50,041 nt of DNA from JBOFOR01 sp051659545 (GCF_051659545.1 NZ_JBOFOR010000036.1:1-50041); one strand, 5' to 3'; numbered from the stretch's first letter, positions 26,450 through 36,250 are shown. A program made the numbers and translations. The notes: generated from the sequence alone by a model not told the origin.

Positions 26450-27109
26450 TTATATAGTTTGTTCTTTTGCGTATAATAAATCATCTGATATGATTAAATC
26501 CGCATCTGTCATTTCTTTTAATTCTTCTATAGTTACACCTTCATTGATTTCTGTTACAACTAATCCTTCCTTAGTTACTTTCATAACAGCAAGCTCAGTT
26601 ACTATAATATCAACTACCCCTTGTGCTGTTAGTGGAAGTGTACAGTTTTTAAGTATTTTAGATTTTCCTTTTACTGTATGTAACATTGCAACTATTACTC
26701 TTTTAGCTCCAACAACTAGATCCATAGCCCCACCCATTCCTGGAACCATCTTTCCTGGAACTATCCAGTTTGCTAAGTTTCCATGTTGATCTACTTCTAA
26801 AGCTCCAAGGACAGTTACATCAACATGACCACCTCTAATAAGTCCAAAGGATACAGCACTATCAAAAAATACTCCGTCGTCATTAATAGTTACATACTGT
26901 GCTCCTGCATTTGTAATATTTACATCTATTTCATCTTCCTTAGCAACTGTCCCCATTCCAACCATACCATTTTCTGATTGGAAAGTTACATTTACTCCTT
27001 CTTCTATATAATTTGTAGTTAGAGTTGGAAGACCTATTCCTAAATTTATTAATTGACCATCCTTAAACTCCTTAGCTACCCTTCTAGCTATTATTTCTTT
27101 AGGATTCAT
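26450..27109 (-). CDS. atoA: butyrate-acetoacetate CoA-transferase, beta subunit
   Basis: The 219-residue subunit has LGIGLPTLTTNYI near 22 and the catalytic-glutamate segment FQSENGMVGMG near 43 (SENG), as in family I CoA-transferases. In this pathway it moves CoA from butyryl-CoA to acetoacetate, releasing butyrate. It starts directly after the alpha-subunit stop, so the pair is translated together. Confidence 0.92.
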   Translation of the reverse strand: MNPKEIIARRVAKEFKDGQLINLGIGLPTLTTNYIEEGVNVTFQSENGMVGMGTVAKEDEIDVNITNAGAQYVTINDDGVFFDSAVSFGLIRGGHVDVTVLGALEVDQHGNLANWIVPGKMVPGMGGAMDLVVGAKRVIVAMLHTVKGKSKILKNCTLPLTAQGVVDIIVTELAVMKVTKEGLVVTEINEGVTIEELKEMTDADLIISDDLLYAKEQTI

Positions 27110-27763
27110 TTAGTTTGCCTCCTTTATTATGTAGTCTACTACTACACCTGGAGTCATAATCATGTCCTTATCTATACTACCTATTTCTACTAATTCTTCA
27201 GCTTCTACTATTACTAAGTCACTAGCCATTGCAATCATTGGGTTGAAGTTTTTAGTAGTTCCTTTATAAACTGTATTTCCAAACGCATCTACTATACTGC
27301 CTTTTATAAGGGCTATATCAGCTCTTAGTGGCATTTCTAATAAATATTCTTTATTATCTATAGTTATTTTTTGTTTATTTTTCTCTACTAACGTTCCCAC
27401 TCCTGTTGGTGTTAATATTCCACCTAATCCAAAACCTCCAGACCTTATTCTTTCAATAAGAGTTCCCTGTGGTGATAGTTCTACTTCTAACTTGCCTTCA
27501 TTCATTAATCTTCCAGTTTCGGCATTCGTTCCTATATGAGATGCTATAACCTTTTTAACTTGATTATTTACTATAAGTCTTCCTATTCCTCTATCTATAA
27601 AAGAAGTATCATTTCCTATTATAGTTAAGTTTTTAGCACCTGAATCTATAAGTGAATCTATAAGTATTTCTCCAGTTCCACATCCTAAAAATCCACCTAT
27701 CATAATAGTCATGTCATCTTTAAAAAGCCCTTTTAATTTTTCTACTGATATACTTTTTTGCAT
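27110..27763 (-). CDS. atoD: butyrate-acetoacetate CoA-transferase, alpha subunit
   Basis: The subunit is about 217 residues. IMIGGFLGCGTGEILID near 22 is the CoA-transferase alpha-subunit signature. A longer reading from TTG at 27778 exists, but the GGGGG site lies just before the ATG at 27763, which I prefer. It pairs with atoA and lies between kce and atoA, the usual place in lysine fermentation clusters. Confidence 0.92.
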   Translation of the reverse strand: MQKSISVEKLKGLFKDDMTIMIGGFLGCGTGEILIDSLIDSGAKNLTIIGNDTSFIDRGIGRLIVNNQVKKVIASHIGTNAETGRLMNEGKLEVELSPQGTLIERIRSGGFGLGGILTPTGVGTLVEKNKQKITIDNKEYLLEMPLRADIALIKGSIVDAFGNTVYKGTTKNFNPMIAMASDLVIVEAEELVEIGSIDKDMIMTPGVVVDYIIKEAN

Positions 27764-27786
27764 CCTAGCTACCCCCAAGATATATT

Positions 27787-28632
27787 TTAAGCTCCTTGTG
27801 TACTTAATTCTTTAATCTTTAATCCTAATATTTCACGAGCTTCTTCAGGTGTAGCTACTTCTCTACCAAGTTCTTTGGCAATATTTACTGCCTTTTGAAC
27901 CAATTCTCCATTAGACTTAGCTTTTACACCCTTCTTTATGTAAACGTTATCCTCGAATCCCACTCTTATATGTCCCCCCATTAGTACACTTAGTGTTATC
28001 ATATCAAACTGGCACTTTCCTACACCACTTACTGTAAATGTTGCATTTTGAGGTATACTTTCTCTCATAAACATTAAATCTCTGTACGTTCCACTTATAC
28101 CACCATTGACTCCCATAACGAAGTTAAAGTGCATATTATCATTTATAAAACCTTTTTTGTTTAATCTAAGCGCCATATCTATCATACCCTTATCAAATAC
28201 CTCTATTTCTGGCTTTACATCTAAGTCTATCATTTTTTTACCAAATTCTTTTATTGTATTTTCAGTATTTACAAATATATCATCTCCACCAAAATTACAA
28301 GTTCCACAGTCTAATGTGGCCATTTCTGGCGATAGACTTACAGGTTGTATTCTTTCCTCATTTGACATTCCAACTGCTCCGCCAGTTGAAGGTTGCACTA
28401 TTGCCTCTGGACAAACATCCTTTATCGCATCTATACATTCTTTGAATCTATTTATATCTTGAGTTGGAGTTCCATCATCATTTCTTACATGAAGATGTAT
28501 TATACTTGCTCCAGCATCGTAAGCTGCTTTTGCTTCTTTCACTATTTCTTCAACACTATATGGTACATTTTCATTATGCTCTTTCGTTACCTCAGCACCA
28601 CATATAGCTGCCGTTATTATTACCTTTTGCAT
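27787..28632 (-). CDS. kce: 3-keto-5-aminohexanoate cleavage enzyme (Kce, BKACE family)
   Basis: The 281-residue TIM-barrel enzyme is of the beta-keto acid cleavage (DUF849) family. It combines 3-keto-5-aminohexanoate and acetyl-CoA to give acetoacetate and L-3-aminobutyryl-CoA. Zinc ligands H46 and H48 are seen in IIHLHVRNDDG, and GFEDNVY near 229 supplies the glutamate. The substrate assignment follows from the neighbours kal, kdd and ato. A GGGGGG site precedes its ATG. Confidence 0.95.
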   Translation of the reverse strand: MQKVIITAAICGAEVTKEHNENVPYSVEEIVKEAKAAYDAGASIIHLHVRNDDGTPTQDINRFKECIDAIKDVCPEAIVQPSTGGAVGMSNEERIQPVSLSPEMATLDCGTCNFGGDDIFVNTENTIKEFGKKMIDLDVKPEIEVFDKGMIDMALRLNKKGFINDNMHFNFVMGVNGGISGTYRDLMFMRESIPQNATFTVSGVGKCQFDMITLSVLMGGHIRVGFEDNVYIKKGVKAKSNGELVQKAVNIAKELGREVATPEEAREILGLKIKELSTQGA

Positions 28633-28650
28633 ATAAATCCCCCCTTTAAA

Positions 28651-29031
28651 CTAGAATCTTTGCTTATCTTTAGGCACAACACAAGTTCCACTAGCCTTAC
28701 ATACTACTATAGGCTCTTGTAAAAATTCTGCTGCTGATTCATTTATATCTGTTCTTGGCACTATAACTTTTCTAGCTTCAAAAACCATTTTTCTTGAACT
28801 ATTTCCTATATTTACTATTTCACCAACAGCTTCTATATAATCTCCAGCATAAACTGGAGCTAAAAATTCTATGCTATCATAAGCTTTAAATAATCCTTCA
28901 TCACCATCATTTTGTATTAATAGCTCTGTTGCTACATCACCAAATAGTTGAAGCATTTTTGCTCCATCTACTAGGTTTCCCCCATAATGAGCATCATGAC
29001 TTCCCATTCTTAATCTTATCATTGCTTTCAT
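28651..29031 (-). CDS. kal: 3-aminobutyryl-CoA ammonia lyase (Kal)
   Basis: The 126-residue hotdog-fold protein removes ammonia from L-3-aminobutyryl-CoA to give crotonyl-CoA. The start MIRLRMGSHDAHYGGNLVDGA is characteristic, and the length is normal for the family. It lies between kce and etfA with about 20-base spacings on both sides. Confidence 0.95.
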   Translation of the reverse strand: MKAMIRLRMGSHDAHYGGNLVDGAKMLQLFGDVATELLIQNDGDEGLFKAYDSIEFLAPVYAGDYIEAVGEIVNIGNSSRKMVFEARKVIVPRTDINESAAEFLQEPIVVCKASGTCVVPKDKQRF

Positions 29032-29054
29032 ATGTAAATCCCCCTTATGATTAT

Positions 29055-30029
29055 TTATGCTAACTCTTGTATTAAATTTTTAATTACTTTGTTAACATCT
29101 CCTACTATAGCTAAGTCAGCTACATCAAATATAGGTGCACTGCTGTTTTTATTTATAGCCACTATAAATTCAGACTCTTCCATTCCCGCTAAATGTTGTA
29201 TAGCACCTGATATACCACATGCAATATATAAGTCTGGTCTTACTGTTTTTCCTGTTTGTCCAACTTGACGAGACTTGTCAACCCATCCTGCATCAACTAC
29301 AGCACGTGAAGCACTTACTTCAGCTCCTAATACATCTGCTAATTCATATAAAGCATCCATATTTTCTTTAGAGCCTATTCCTCTTCCTGCTGATATAAGT
29401 ATTTTTGCATCTTCAATATTTATTTTCTTAATACTTTCTTTTACGTATTTTAATACTTCTACATTTTTTCCATCTTGTGAAAAATCAACTTCAAACTTTT
29501 CTATGATTCCATTTCTTGTAGTGTCTTTTACTAATTTTTTCATAACACCAGACCTTACAGTACTCATTTGAGGTCTGTGGTTTGGACATATAATTGTAGC
29601 CATTATATTCCCACCAAATGCAGGTCTAGTCATTAGTAATCCATTATTTTCATCATCTATTTCAAGTGATGTACAATCTGCTGTAAGTCCAGTTTCAATA
29701 GTAGCACTTACTCTTGGTGCTAAATCTCTACCTATTGTAGTTGCACCTACTAACACTATATCTGGATCTTTTTTATTTATTACTTCACAAAAAGCTTTTG
29801 TGTATGTATTAGTTACATATATATTTAAATTTTCATCATCAACAAAAACAACTTCATCTGCTCCATAATGAACAAGTTCTTTATTTAAATTTTCAATATT
29901 ATAGCCTAATAATACAGCAATTAATTTATTATTTAACTTATCAGCTAACTCTCTTCCTTTTCCTAATAGTTCCAAAGAAACATTTTGTATTTCACCGTTT
30001 CTTTGTTCAACATAAACCATTACACTCAT
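29055..30029 (-). CDS. etfA: electron transfer flavoprotein alpha subunit
   Basis: The 324-residue protein has the C-terminal FAD domain: SAGRGIGSKEN near 213, VSASRAVVDAGW near 235 and GQTGKTVRPDLYIACGISG near 257. Together with EtfB and the acyl-CoA dehydrogenase it forms the butyryl-CoA dehydrogenase complex, which in Clostridia commonly couples crotonyl-CoA reduction to ferredoxin reduction by flavin-based bifurcation. Its ATG has an AGGAGG site. Confidence 0.93.
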   Translation of the reverse strand: MSVMVYVEQRNGEIQNVSLELLGKGRELADKLNNKLIAVLLGYNIENLNKELVHYGADEVVFVDDENLNIYVTNTYTKAFCEVINKKDPDIVLVGATTIGRDLAPRVSATIETGLTADCTSLEIDDENNGLLMTRPAFGGNIMATIICPNHRPQMSTVRSGVMKKLVKDTTRNGIIEKFEVDFSQDGKNVEVLKYVKESIKKINIEDAKILISAGRGIGSKENMDALYELADVLGAEVSASRAVVDAGWVDKSRQVGQTGKTVRPDLYIACGISGAIQHLAGMEESEFIVAINKNSSAPIFDVADLAIVGDVNKVIKNLIQELA

Positions 30030-30081
30030 TATTTTTCCTCCTAATTAATTACTACTTTTGAGAAATTTTTGTCATCTTTTT

Positions 30082-30879
30082 TTATGCATTTGCTTCATTT
30101 ATTATAAACTTTTCTTTTAAAGCATTTATTATTATTGATGCTCCTTCTTTTTCATCTACTTCATGAAGCGTTCCTTTTGATTTAACACCCTTTGTAAATG
30201 ATTTTTTAACCTTAGTAGGTGAACCTTTTAGTCCTATTTCCTCTATATTTACTTCTATATCCTTTAAGCCCCAAGTTTCTATATTATCTTCTTTCATACA
30301 ATCATAGATTCTAGATACTTTCATATATCTTGGAGTATTCATTTCTTTTAAAGTAGTTATTAGCAGTGGCATTTTTGCCTTAATAACTTGATGTCCATCT
30401 TCAAATGCTCTATCTACTATTATATTTTCCCCTTCTACTTCTAATTTTTCAACATAAGTTATAGATGGTATATTAAGATGATTTGCTATTTGAGGACCGA
30501 CTTGAGCTGTATCTCCATCTATTGCTTGTCTACCTGCTATTATTAAATCATAATCTATTTTTTTAATAGCTCCTGCTATAGTTTTAGATGTAGCTAATGT
30601 ATCTGCCCCTGCAAATGCTCTATCTGTAAGAAGAATAGCTCTATCTGCACCCATTGCTAAAGCTTCTTTTAAAGCATTTTTAGCCTGAGGTGGACCCATA
30701 GTTAATACTGTAACAGTTGCTCCCATTAGTTCTTTTAAATTAACCGCTTCTTCTATTCCTGCCTTGTCATCAGGATTTATTATACTTGGTACCCCATCTC
30801 TTATTAATGTACCAGTTTTAGGGTCTAATTTTACTTCTGTAGTATCTGGTACTTGCTTTACACAAACTAATATATTCAT
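30082..30879 (-). CDS. etfB: electron transfer flavoprotein beta subunit
   Basis: The product is about 265 residues, starting MNILVCVKQVPDTTEV, the standard EtfB opening. The open frame extends 15 bases upstream to GTG 30894, but that stretch is the GGGAGG binding site itself, so ATG 30879 is the real start. It has LTMGPPQAKNALKEALAMGAD near 70 and IAGRQAIDGDTAQVGP near 120. It lies between acd and etfA. Confidence 0.93.
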   Translation of the reverse strand: MNILVCVKQVPDTTEVKLDPKTGTLIRDGVPSIINPDDKAGIEEAVNLKELMGATVTVLTMGPPQAKNALKEALAMGADRAILLTDRAFAGADTLATSKTIAGAIKKIDYDLIIAGRQAIDGDTAQVGPQIANHLNIPSITYVEKLEVEGENIIVDRAFEDGHQVIKAKMPLLITTLKEMNTPRYMKVSRIYDCMKEDNIETWGLKDIEVNIEEIGLKGSPTKVKKSFTKGVKSKGTLHEVDEKEGASIIINALKEKFIINEANA

Positions 30880-30908
30880 ATTTTTTCCTCCCACAATTCA
30901 CTCCAAAA

Positions 30909-32033
30909 CTATTTAAGTAAACTTGCACTTATAACCATTTTTTGTACTTCACTTGTTCCTTCATATATTTCAGTTATTTTAGCATCTCTCATCATTCTTT
31001 CTACATCGTACTCACGAGTATATCCATATCCTCCATGTAGTTGAACAGCTTTTGTTGTAACTTCCATTGCAACTTCTGAAGCATATAATTTTGCCATAGC
31101 AGCTTCTACACTATATGACTTTCCTTCATCTTTTTTAGTTGCAGCATTGTAAACTAAAAGTCTTGCAGCTTCTATTTTAGTTTTCATATCAGCTAATTCA
31201 AATTGAGTGTTTTGGAATGCTGATATACTTCTACCAAATTGTTTTCTTTCTTTAACATAGTCAACTGTAGTATCTAGTGCTCCTTGTGCTATTCCCAAAG
31301 CCTGTGCAGCTATTCCTATACGTCCACCATCAAGGGTTTTCATTGCAATTTTAAATCCTTGACCTTCTTTGCCAAGTATGTTTTCTTTAGGTATTCTACA
31401 ATTTTCAAATATAAGTTCACAAGTTGCAGAGCCTCTTATTCCAAGTTTCTTTTCCTTTTTCCCTATTGTAAATCCTTCAGTTTCTTTTTCTACTATGAAT
31501 GCTGATATTCCACGAGTACCTTTTGACATATCAGTCATAGCCATAACTACATATATTTCAGCTGGACCAGCATTTGTTATAAATATTTTACTTCCATTTA
31601 ATATATAGTGTTCCCCATCTAATATAGCAGTAGTTTGTTGACCTGCTGCATCTGTTCCTGCATTAGGTTCAGTTAATCCAAATGCTCCTAATTTTTCTCC
31701 TTTTGCAAGTGGAGCTAAGTACTTTTCTTTTTGTTCTTTTGTCCCAAACTCATATATTGGACTTCCACATAAAGAAGTGTGTGCAGATACTATAACCCCT
31801 GTTGTACCACAAGCTTTTGAAAGTTCTTCAACTGCTAAGGCATATCCTAAATAGTCTCCACCTTCTCCACCATACTCCTTAGGAAAAGGTATTCCTAAAA
31901 AACCATACTTAGCCATTTTTTTGACTGTTTCATATGGAAACTTTTCTTCTTCATCTATTTCATGAGCTATAGGAGCTACCTCATTAACTGTAAACTCTCT
32001 ATACATTTGTTTTAATAATTCATACTTCTCCAT
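30909..32033 (-). CDS. acyl-CoA (butyryl-CoA) dehydrogenase
   Basis: The 374-residue flavoenzyme has GAFGLTEPNAGTDAAG near 115, the FITNAG segment near 151, GGYGYTREYDVERMMRDAK and the catalytic-base region EIYEGTSEVQ near the C-terminus. It reduces crotonyl-CoA to butyryl-CoA with EtfAB, which is encoded just downstream. This is the Bcd/Acd step shared by the lysine and acetyl-CoA routes to butyrate. A GGGAGG site precedes its ATG. Confidence 0.93.
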   Translation of the reverse strand: MEKYELLKQMYREFTVNEVAPIAHEIDEEEKFPYETVKKMAKYGFLGIPFPKEYGGEGGDYLGYALAVEELSKACGTTGVIVSAHTSLCGSPIYEFGTKEQKEKYLAPLAKGEKLGAFGLTEPNAGTDAAGQQTTAILDGEHYILNGSKIFITNAGPAEIYVVMAMTDMSKGTRGISAFIVEKETEGFTIGKKEKKLGIRGSATCELIFENCRIPKENILGKEGQGFKIAMKTLDGGRIGIAAQALGIAQGALDTTVDYVKERKQFGRSISAFQNTQFELADMKTKIEAARLLVYNAATKKDEGKSYSVEAAMAKLYASEVAMEVTTKAVQLHGGYGYTREYDVERMMRDAKITEIYEGTSEVQKMVISASLLK

Positions 32034-32079
32034 ATAATTCTCCTCCCTATTGATTTTGTTCTATTAGCCCTTTACATTA

Positions 32080-32922
32080 TTAATTATAGTCATAGAATCC
32101 TTTTTTAGATTTTCTTCCTAACATTCCACTTCTAACCATTTTTTTAAGTAGTGGGTGTGGCCTATATTTTGAATCTCCAAATTCATTGTATAGTACTTCC
32201 ATTATATTTAAGCATACATCTAGTCCTACTAAATCTCCTAATGCTAAAGGACCTATTGGATGATTTGCTCCTAATTTCATTGCATTATCTATATCTTCTG
32301 CACTAGCAATATTTTCTGCTAATATTCCTATTGCTTCATTTATCATAGGTATTAGTATTCTATTAACTACAAATCCTGGTGCTTCTTTTACACTTACTGG
32401 AGTCTTGTTTAATTGTTTACATAATTCATATATTGTGTCATGAGTATCTTTTGATGTAAGCATTCCGTCTATTACTTCTATTAGTTTCATAACCGGTGCT
32501 GGATTGAAAAAGTGCATTCCTATCACTTTTTCTGCTCTTTTTGTGCTAATTGATAAGTCTGTTATTGACAATGATGATGTGTTGCTAGCAAATATCGTTT
32601 CTTCTTTACATATTTTATCCAGTTCTTCAAATAATTGTTTTTTGATTTTAATATTTTCAACTATAGCTTCTATTACTAAGTCACAGTCTTTTGCTTTTTC
32701 AAGTTCTACAGTTGAACTAAGTCTATTTAATATTTCATTTTTTTCTTCTTCTTTTATTTTATTTTTAGATACTTTCTTATCTAAACTTTTTGTTATTAAT
32801 TTAATTCCATTTCCTAGAGTGTCGTTATTTATATCTCTTAGTATTACTTCATGCCCATTAGATATAAACACTTCTGCAATGCCACTCCCCATAGTACCGC
32901 TTCCTATTACCATTATCTTCAT
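32080..32922 (-). CDS. hbd: 3-hydroxybutyryl-CoA dehydrogenase
   Basis: The 280-residue NAD(P)-binding enzyme starts with the Rossmann loop VIGSGTMGSGIAEVF. It has the FNPAPVMKLIEVI segment near 137 with the catalytic His just before it (GMHFFNPAP), and HPIGPLALGDLVGLD near 222. It interconverts acetoacetyl-CoA and 3-hydroxybutyryl-CoA. It is not needed for lysine breakdown itself but links acetyl-CoA to crotonyl-CoA. It lies 12 bases after the crotonase gene. Confidence 0.94.
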   Translation of the reverse strand: MKIMVIGSGTMGSGIAEVFISNGHEVILRDINNDTLGNGIKLITKSLDKKVSKNKIKEEEKNEILNRLSSTVELEKAKDCDLVIEAIVENIKIKKQLFEELDKICKEETIFASNTSSLSITDLSISTKRAEKVIGMHFFNPAPVMKLIEVIDGMLTSKDTHDTIYELCKQLNKTPVSVKEAPGFVVNRILIPMINEAIGILAENIASAEDIDNAMKLGANHPIGPLALGDLVGLDVCLNIMEVLYNEFGDSKYRPHPLLKKMVRSGMLGRKSKKGFYDYN

Positions 32923-32933
32923 AATTTATCCCC

Positions 32934-33737
32934 CTACATCGAACTGCTTGCTTTAGTGTTTGATTGTATATTAAATTCTGGTTCCCTTTTTTCTAGAAAA
33001 GCATTCATACCTTCCTCTTGGTCATAACTTGCAAAGCATAATCCAAATAAATTACTTTCTAAGTTTATAGCATTATCAATATCTATTTCATAACCTTTAT
33101 TTATAGCATTTTTTGCATATCTTACTGCAAGTTGCCCTTTAGACGCTATTAATTTTGCCATATCCATGCACTCATCTAATAAATTTTGTGATTCTACAAT
33201 TTTATTTATTAAGTTTATATTTAAAGCCTCTTGTGCTTTTATTATTTGAGCTGTATATGTAAGTTCTTTCGCTTTTCCTATACCTACTATTCTAGATAAC
33301 CTCTGTGTTCCACCAAATCCAGGTATTATTCCAAGATTTACTTCCACTTGCCCAAACTTAGCTGTTGAACTAGCTATTCTAATATCACAGCTCATAGCAA
33401 GTTCTAAACCTCCACCTAAGCAAAATCCATTTATTCCTGCTATTATTGGTTTTTCACAATTTTCTATTTTTCTAAATAAATCGTTTCCAATTTTAGAAAA
33501 CTTTCTTGCTTGCTCAAAGTTCATATCTTTCATTGCTTCTATATCTGCTCCTGCAACAAAAGCTTTTCCTTGACCTGTTATTATTCCTACATAAATTTCT
33601 TCGTCTTTATTGATGATGTCAACAGCCATGTCTAACTCTTTTAAAACTTCTTCATTCAATGAATTAAGATACTTTTCCCTAGATATCTTAACCATATATA
33701 TATTTCCTTCTTTAGTGCAAACTAAGTTTTTAAACAT
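32934..33737 (-). CDS. enoyl-CoA hydratase (crotonase)
   Basis: The product is about 267 residues, of the crotonase fold. It has the oxyanion-hole segments GQGKAFVAGADIEAM and NGFCLGGGLELAMSCDIR, and FGQVEVNLGIIPGFGGTQRL with both catalytic glutamates present. It hydrates crotonyl-CoA to 3-hydroxybutyryl-CoA. The frame is open to ATG 33776, but a GAGG site lies 9 bases before the ATG at 33737, while the longer start has no good site; I prefer 33737. It precedes hbd. Confidence 0.9.
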   Translation of the reverse strand: MFKNLVCTKEGNIYMVKISREKYLNSLNEEVLKELDMAVDIINKDEEIYVGIITGQGKAFVAGADIEAMKDMNFEQARKFSKIGNDLFRKIENCEKPIIAGINGFCLGGGLELAMSCDIRIASSTAKFGQVEVNLGIIPGFGGTQRLSRIVGIGKAKELTYTAQIIKAQEALNINLINKIVESQNLLDECMDMAKLIASKGQLAVRYAKNAINKGYEIDIDNAINLESNLFGLCFASYDQEEGMNAFLEKREPEFNIQSNTKASSSM

Positions 33738-33970
33738 TTTTGCCATCCTCTTATCCATTTTTATACTGCTATTCATCTTTAAACAATTATCTCTTATATT
33801 AAAAGTTATTTCTATATTTAATCATTGAAATTCTACATTTATCTTTGAAATCCCTCTATAAAATCTAAGATTACTGAAGTTCCCCTATTTAAAATCTTTT
33901 TGTTATTTAGTTTTTAGTATTTTCTAGTGTGTAATATGTATGTTGTTGTCAATTCAATCATTTAAATTAC

Positions 33971-35176
33971 TTAAACCGATTTAACTATTACACAAGTTCC
34001 CATTCCTCCACCTATACATAGAGAGGCTAGGCCATAGTTTGATTTTCTTTTCTTCATTTCATGTAAAAGGGTAGTTATTATTCTAGCACCTGATGCACCT
34101 AATGGATGTCCTAGTGCTATAGCTCCTCCATTTACATTAGTTCTATCTTCAAACCAATCATTGCTTAGATTATGATTTTCTTTTAATTCTTTCATTACTC
34201 CTAATGATTGAACTGCAAAAGCTTCATTTAATTCTACTAAATCTATTTCTTCTAAGTTCATATTAACTCTGTCAAGGGCACTTTTGATTGCAGGAACTGG
34301 ACCAAGCCCCATAATAGAAGGATCTACTCCACCTTGGCCTAAAGATATAATTTCTGCTATTGGCTTTAGATTATATTCTTTAACTGCTTTTTCTGATGCT
34401 ACAATTATTATACTAGCTCCATCATTTATTCCTGATGCATTACCAGCAGTTACTGAACCATCTTTTTTAAATGCAGCTCTAAGACTTGAAAGTTTTTCTA
34501 AAGTAGTATTTCTGTTTGGATATTCATCTTTATCAAATATCATTGTACTTTTTCTATTTTTAACCTCTATAGGTACTATTTCATCTCTAAATCTATCTTC
34601 ATCTAATGCTTTTATAGCTTTTTGTTGGGACTTTATAGCGAATTGATCTTGTTCTTCTCTAGATATATTGTGTTTATCTGCTATATTTTCAGCAGTTATC
34701 CCCATATGATAGTTATTAAATGAATCAGTTAGTCCATCTACAATTAAGCTATCTTTTAGATTCATTCCTCCCATTTTACTTCCTGTTCTGATATTAGCAT
34801 CCGTTATATACGGAACTTGAGACATTACTTCAACTCCACCTGCTACTATTAAATCTGCCATTTCAGATTTTATTTGTGAATATGCAGTCATTACACTTTT
34901 CATTCCACTCCCACATATTATATTTATTGTATATGCAGGAACCTCATGTGGTATATTTGCATAAATTGATGCTTGTCTTGCTATCCCCTGACCCTGACCT
35001 GCTGGTAATACATTTCCTAATATTACCTCGTCAATATTTTTACCATCTATATTGTTATCTTCTAAAGTTTTTTTGATTACTTGTCCTGCTAGCTCAGATG
35101 GCGATACTGTTGATAGTGTTCCTAAAAAACTGCCTATAGGACTTCTTTTTGCATCTATTATATATACTTTACTCAT
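33971..35176 (-). CDS. thl: acetyl-CoA acetyltransferase (thiolase)
   Basis: The 401-residue thiolase has all three active-site regions: C88 in NIICGSGMKSV, GHPLGASGARI with the catalytic His, and C-terminal CIGGGMGTCV with the second Cys. It cleaves the acetoacetyl-CoA produced by the CoA-transferase into two acetyl-CoA, or runs in reverse for butyrate formation. A GGGGGG site precedes its ATG. It is the first gene of the lysine cluster; the 233-base gap to crotonase may hold an extra promoter. Confidence 0.94.
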   Translation of the reverse strand: MSKVYIIDAKRSPIGSFLGTLSTVSPSELAGQVIKKTLEDNNIDGKNIDEVILGNVLPAGQGQGIARQASIYANIPHEVPAYTINIICGSGMKSVMTAYSQIKSEMADLIVAGGVEVMSQVPYITDANIRTGSKMGGMNLKDSLIVDGLTDSFNNYHMGITAENIADKHNISREEQDQFAIKSQQKAIKALDEDRFRDEIVPIEVKNRKSTMIFDKDEYPNRNTTLEKLSSLRAAFKKDGSVTAGNASGINDGASIIIVASEKAVKEYNLKPIAEIISLGQGGVDPSIMGLGPVPAIKSALDRVNMNLEEIDLVELNEAFAVQSLGVMKELKENHNLSNDWFEDRTNVNGGAIALGHPLGASGARIITTLLHEMKKRKSNYGLASLCIGGGMGTCVIVKSV

Positions 35177-35278
35177 AATAATCCCCCCGTTTTTACATTT
35201 TTGTTAATAATTTAAGTTTCAATTTAATTCCCTTATAGTTTAAGTATATCTACGTTAAATAGATTTGTAAAATTTTAA

Positions 35279-35330
35279 AAAACAATACATATATAACTTA
35301 AAGTTATATATGTATTGTTTTTTTTTAAAT
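35279..35330. terminator. bidirectional terminator between the LysR gene and thl
   Basis: The perfect 19-bp stem AACAATACATATATAACTT (35281-35299) / AAGTTATATATGTATTGTT (35301-35319) is flanked by T-runs on both strands. It separates LysR transcription from the lysine cluster, so the cluster should have its own promoter in the remaining 100 bases before thl. Confidence 0.8.
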
Positions 35331-35356
35331 ATAAAATTAAACTATTTAACATGGAA

Positions 35357-36250
35357 TTACACACCAATTTCTTTAATTCTTTCAGTAACGTATTGTAAGA
35401 ATATCTTTAAGCTTTTAGACATATATCTATCCTTTTTGATTATCAATCCTATGTTCCAATCTATATTGGGGTTTACTATCTTAATCATTTTTACTTCTTC
35501 CGATTTAAATCTTTTGACTATTGGTTTTGGCAGTATTGTTATTCCTTGATTCAGTGCTACCATTTCTATAATAAAATCCCATTGAGATGTTTTCATTACT
35601 ATATTTGGTGTGAAATTTACATCTTTGCAAGCTTTTATAATTTTATCATACATCATAAAATCTTCATTAAAAACTATAAATTTTTCACTTTCTAATTCTG
35701 ATAAATCTATAACATCTTTATATGCTAATGGATGCTCTTTGCTAACTACCAACATAACTTCATTATTCCTGATAGGATATGAAATTAAATTTTCTGATTT
35801 TATAGGAAATATTACAGCGCCTAGCTCGATGCTTTCATTTTCTACTTTTTCTTTTATATTATTTGCCCCTTCTTCTATTATATATATTTCTATATCTGGA
35901 TTTAGTTTTCTAAACTCTGCTATTATTAATGTAAAATATACACTCCCTATAACTGGAGGAATACCTATTTTGATAGTTTTTTTACCATGGTCGAGCGTAT
36001 CTTGCAGCTTATATAACTCTCTATTTATAATTTCTACTGATTGTTTTGCATTTTCATAGAATATTTCACCATCGTATGTTAAATTGAAGGTTTTTGCATT
36101 CCTTTCTATTAACTGTGTTTTTAAATTAGTTTCTAAATTTTTTATAGCTTTGCTAAGTGCTGGTTGCGAAATATATAAGTTATTAGCTGCTTTAGTAAAA
36201 TTTCTTTCTTTAACAACTTCAATAAAATATTCTATTTCTTTTATATTCAT
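35357..36250 (-). CDS. LysR family transcriptional regulator
   Basis: The 297-residue protein has an N-terminal winged helix-turn-helix (NIKEIEYFIEVVKERNFTKAA, YISQPALSKAIKNLE) and a C-terminal effector-binding domain from about 90. It lies directly upstream of, and in the same direction as, the lysine cluster, from which a terminator separates it. Control of the cluster is a reasonable guess but cannot be read from sequence. It also faces the Mn-riboswitch antiporter gene divergently. Confidence 0.85.
   Translation of the reverse strand: MNIKEIEYFIEVVKERNFTKAANNLYISQPALSKAIKNLETNLKTQLIERNAKTFNLTYDGEIFYENAKQSVEIINRELYKLQDTLDHGKKTIKIGIPPVIGSVYFTLIIAEFRKLNPDIEIYIIEEGANNIKEKVENESIELGAVIFPIKSENLISYPIRNNEVMLVVSKEHPLAYKDVIDLSELESEKFIVFNEDFMMYDKIIKACKDVNFTPNIVMKTSQWDFIIEMVALNQGITILPKPIVKRFKSEEVKMIKIVNPNIDWNIGLIIKKDRYMSKSLKIFLQYVTERIKEIGV

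Noticed and set aside
26433..26789. 118-aa plus-strand frame opposite atoA, and similar frames opposite kce, hbd and thl
   Set aside because: They are complementary to well-supported genes with intact motifs; none has a ribosome site or recognisable protein.
35177..35280. Divergent LysR arrangement controlling the lysine cluster
   Set aside because: The LysR gene points the same way as the cluster and a strong terminator lies between; regulation remains possible but the classical divergent layout is absent.
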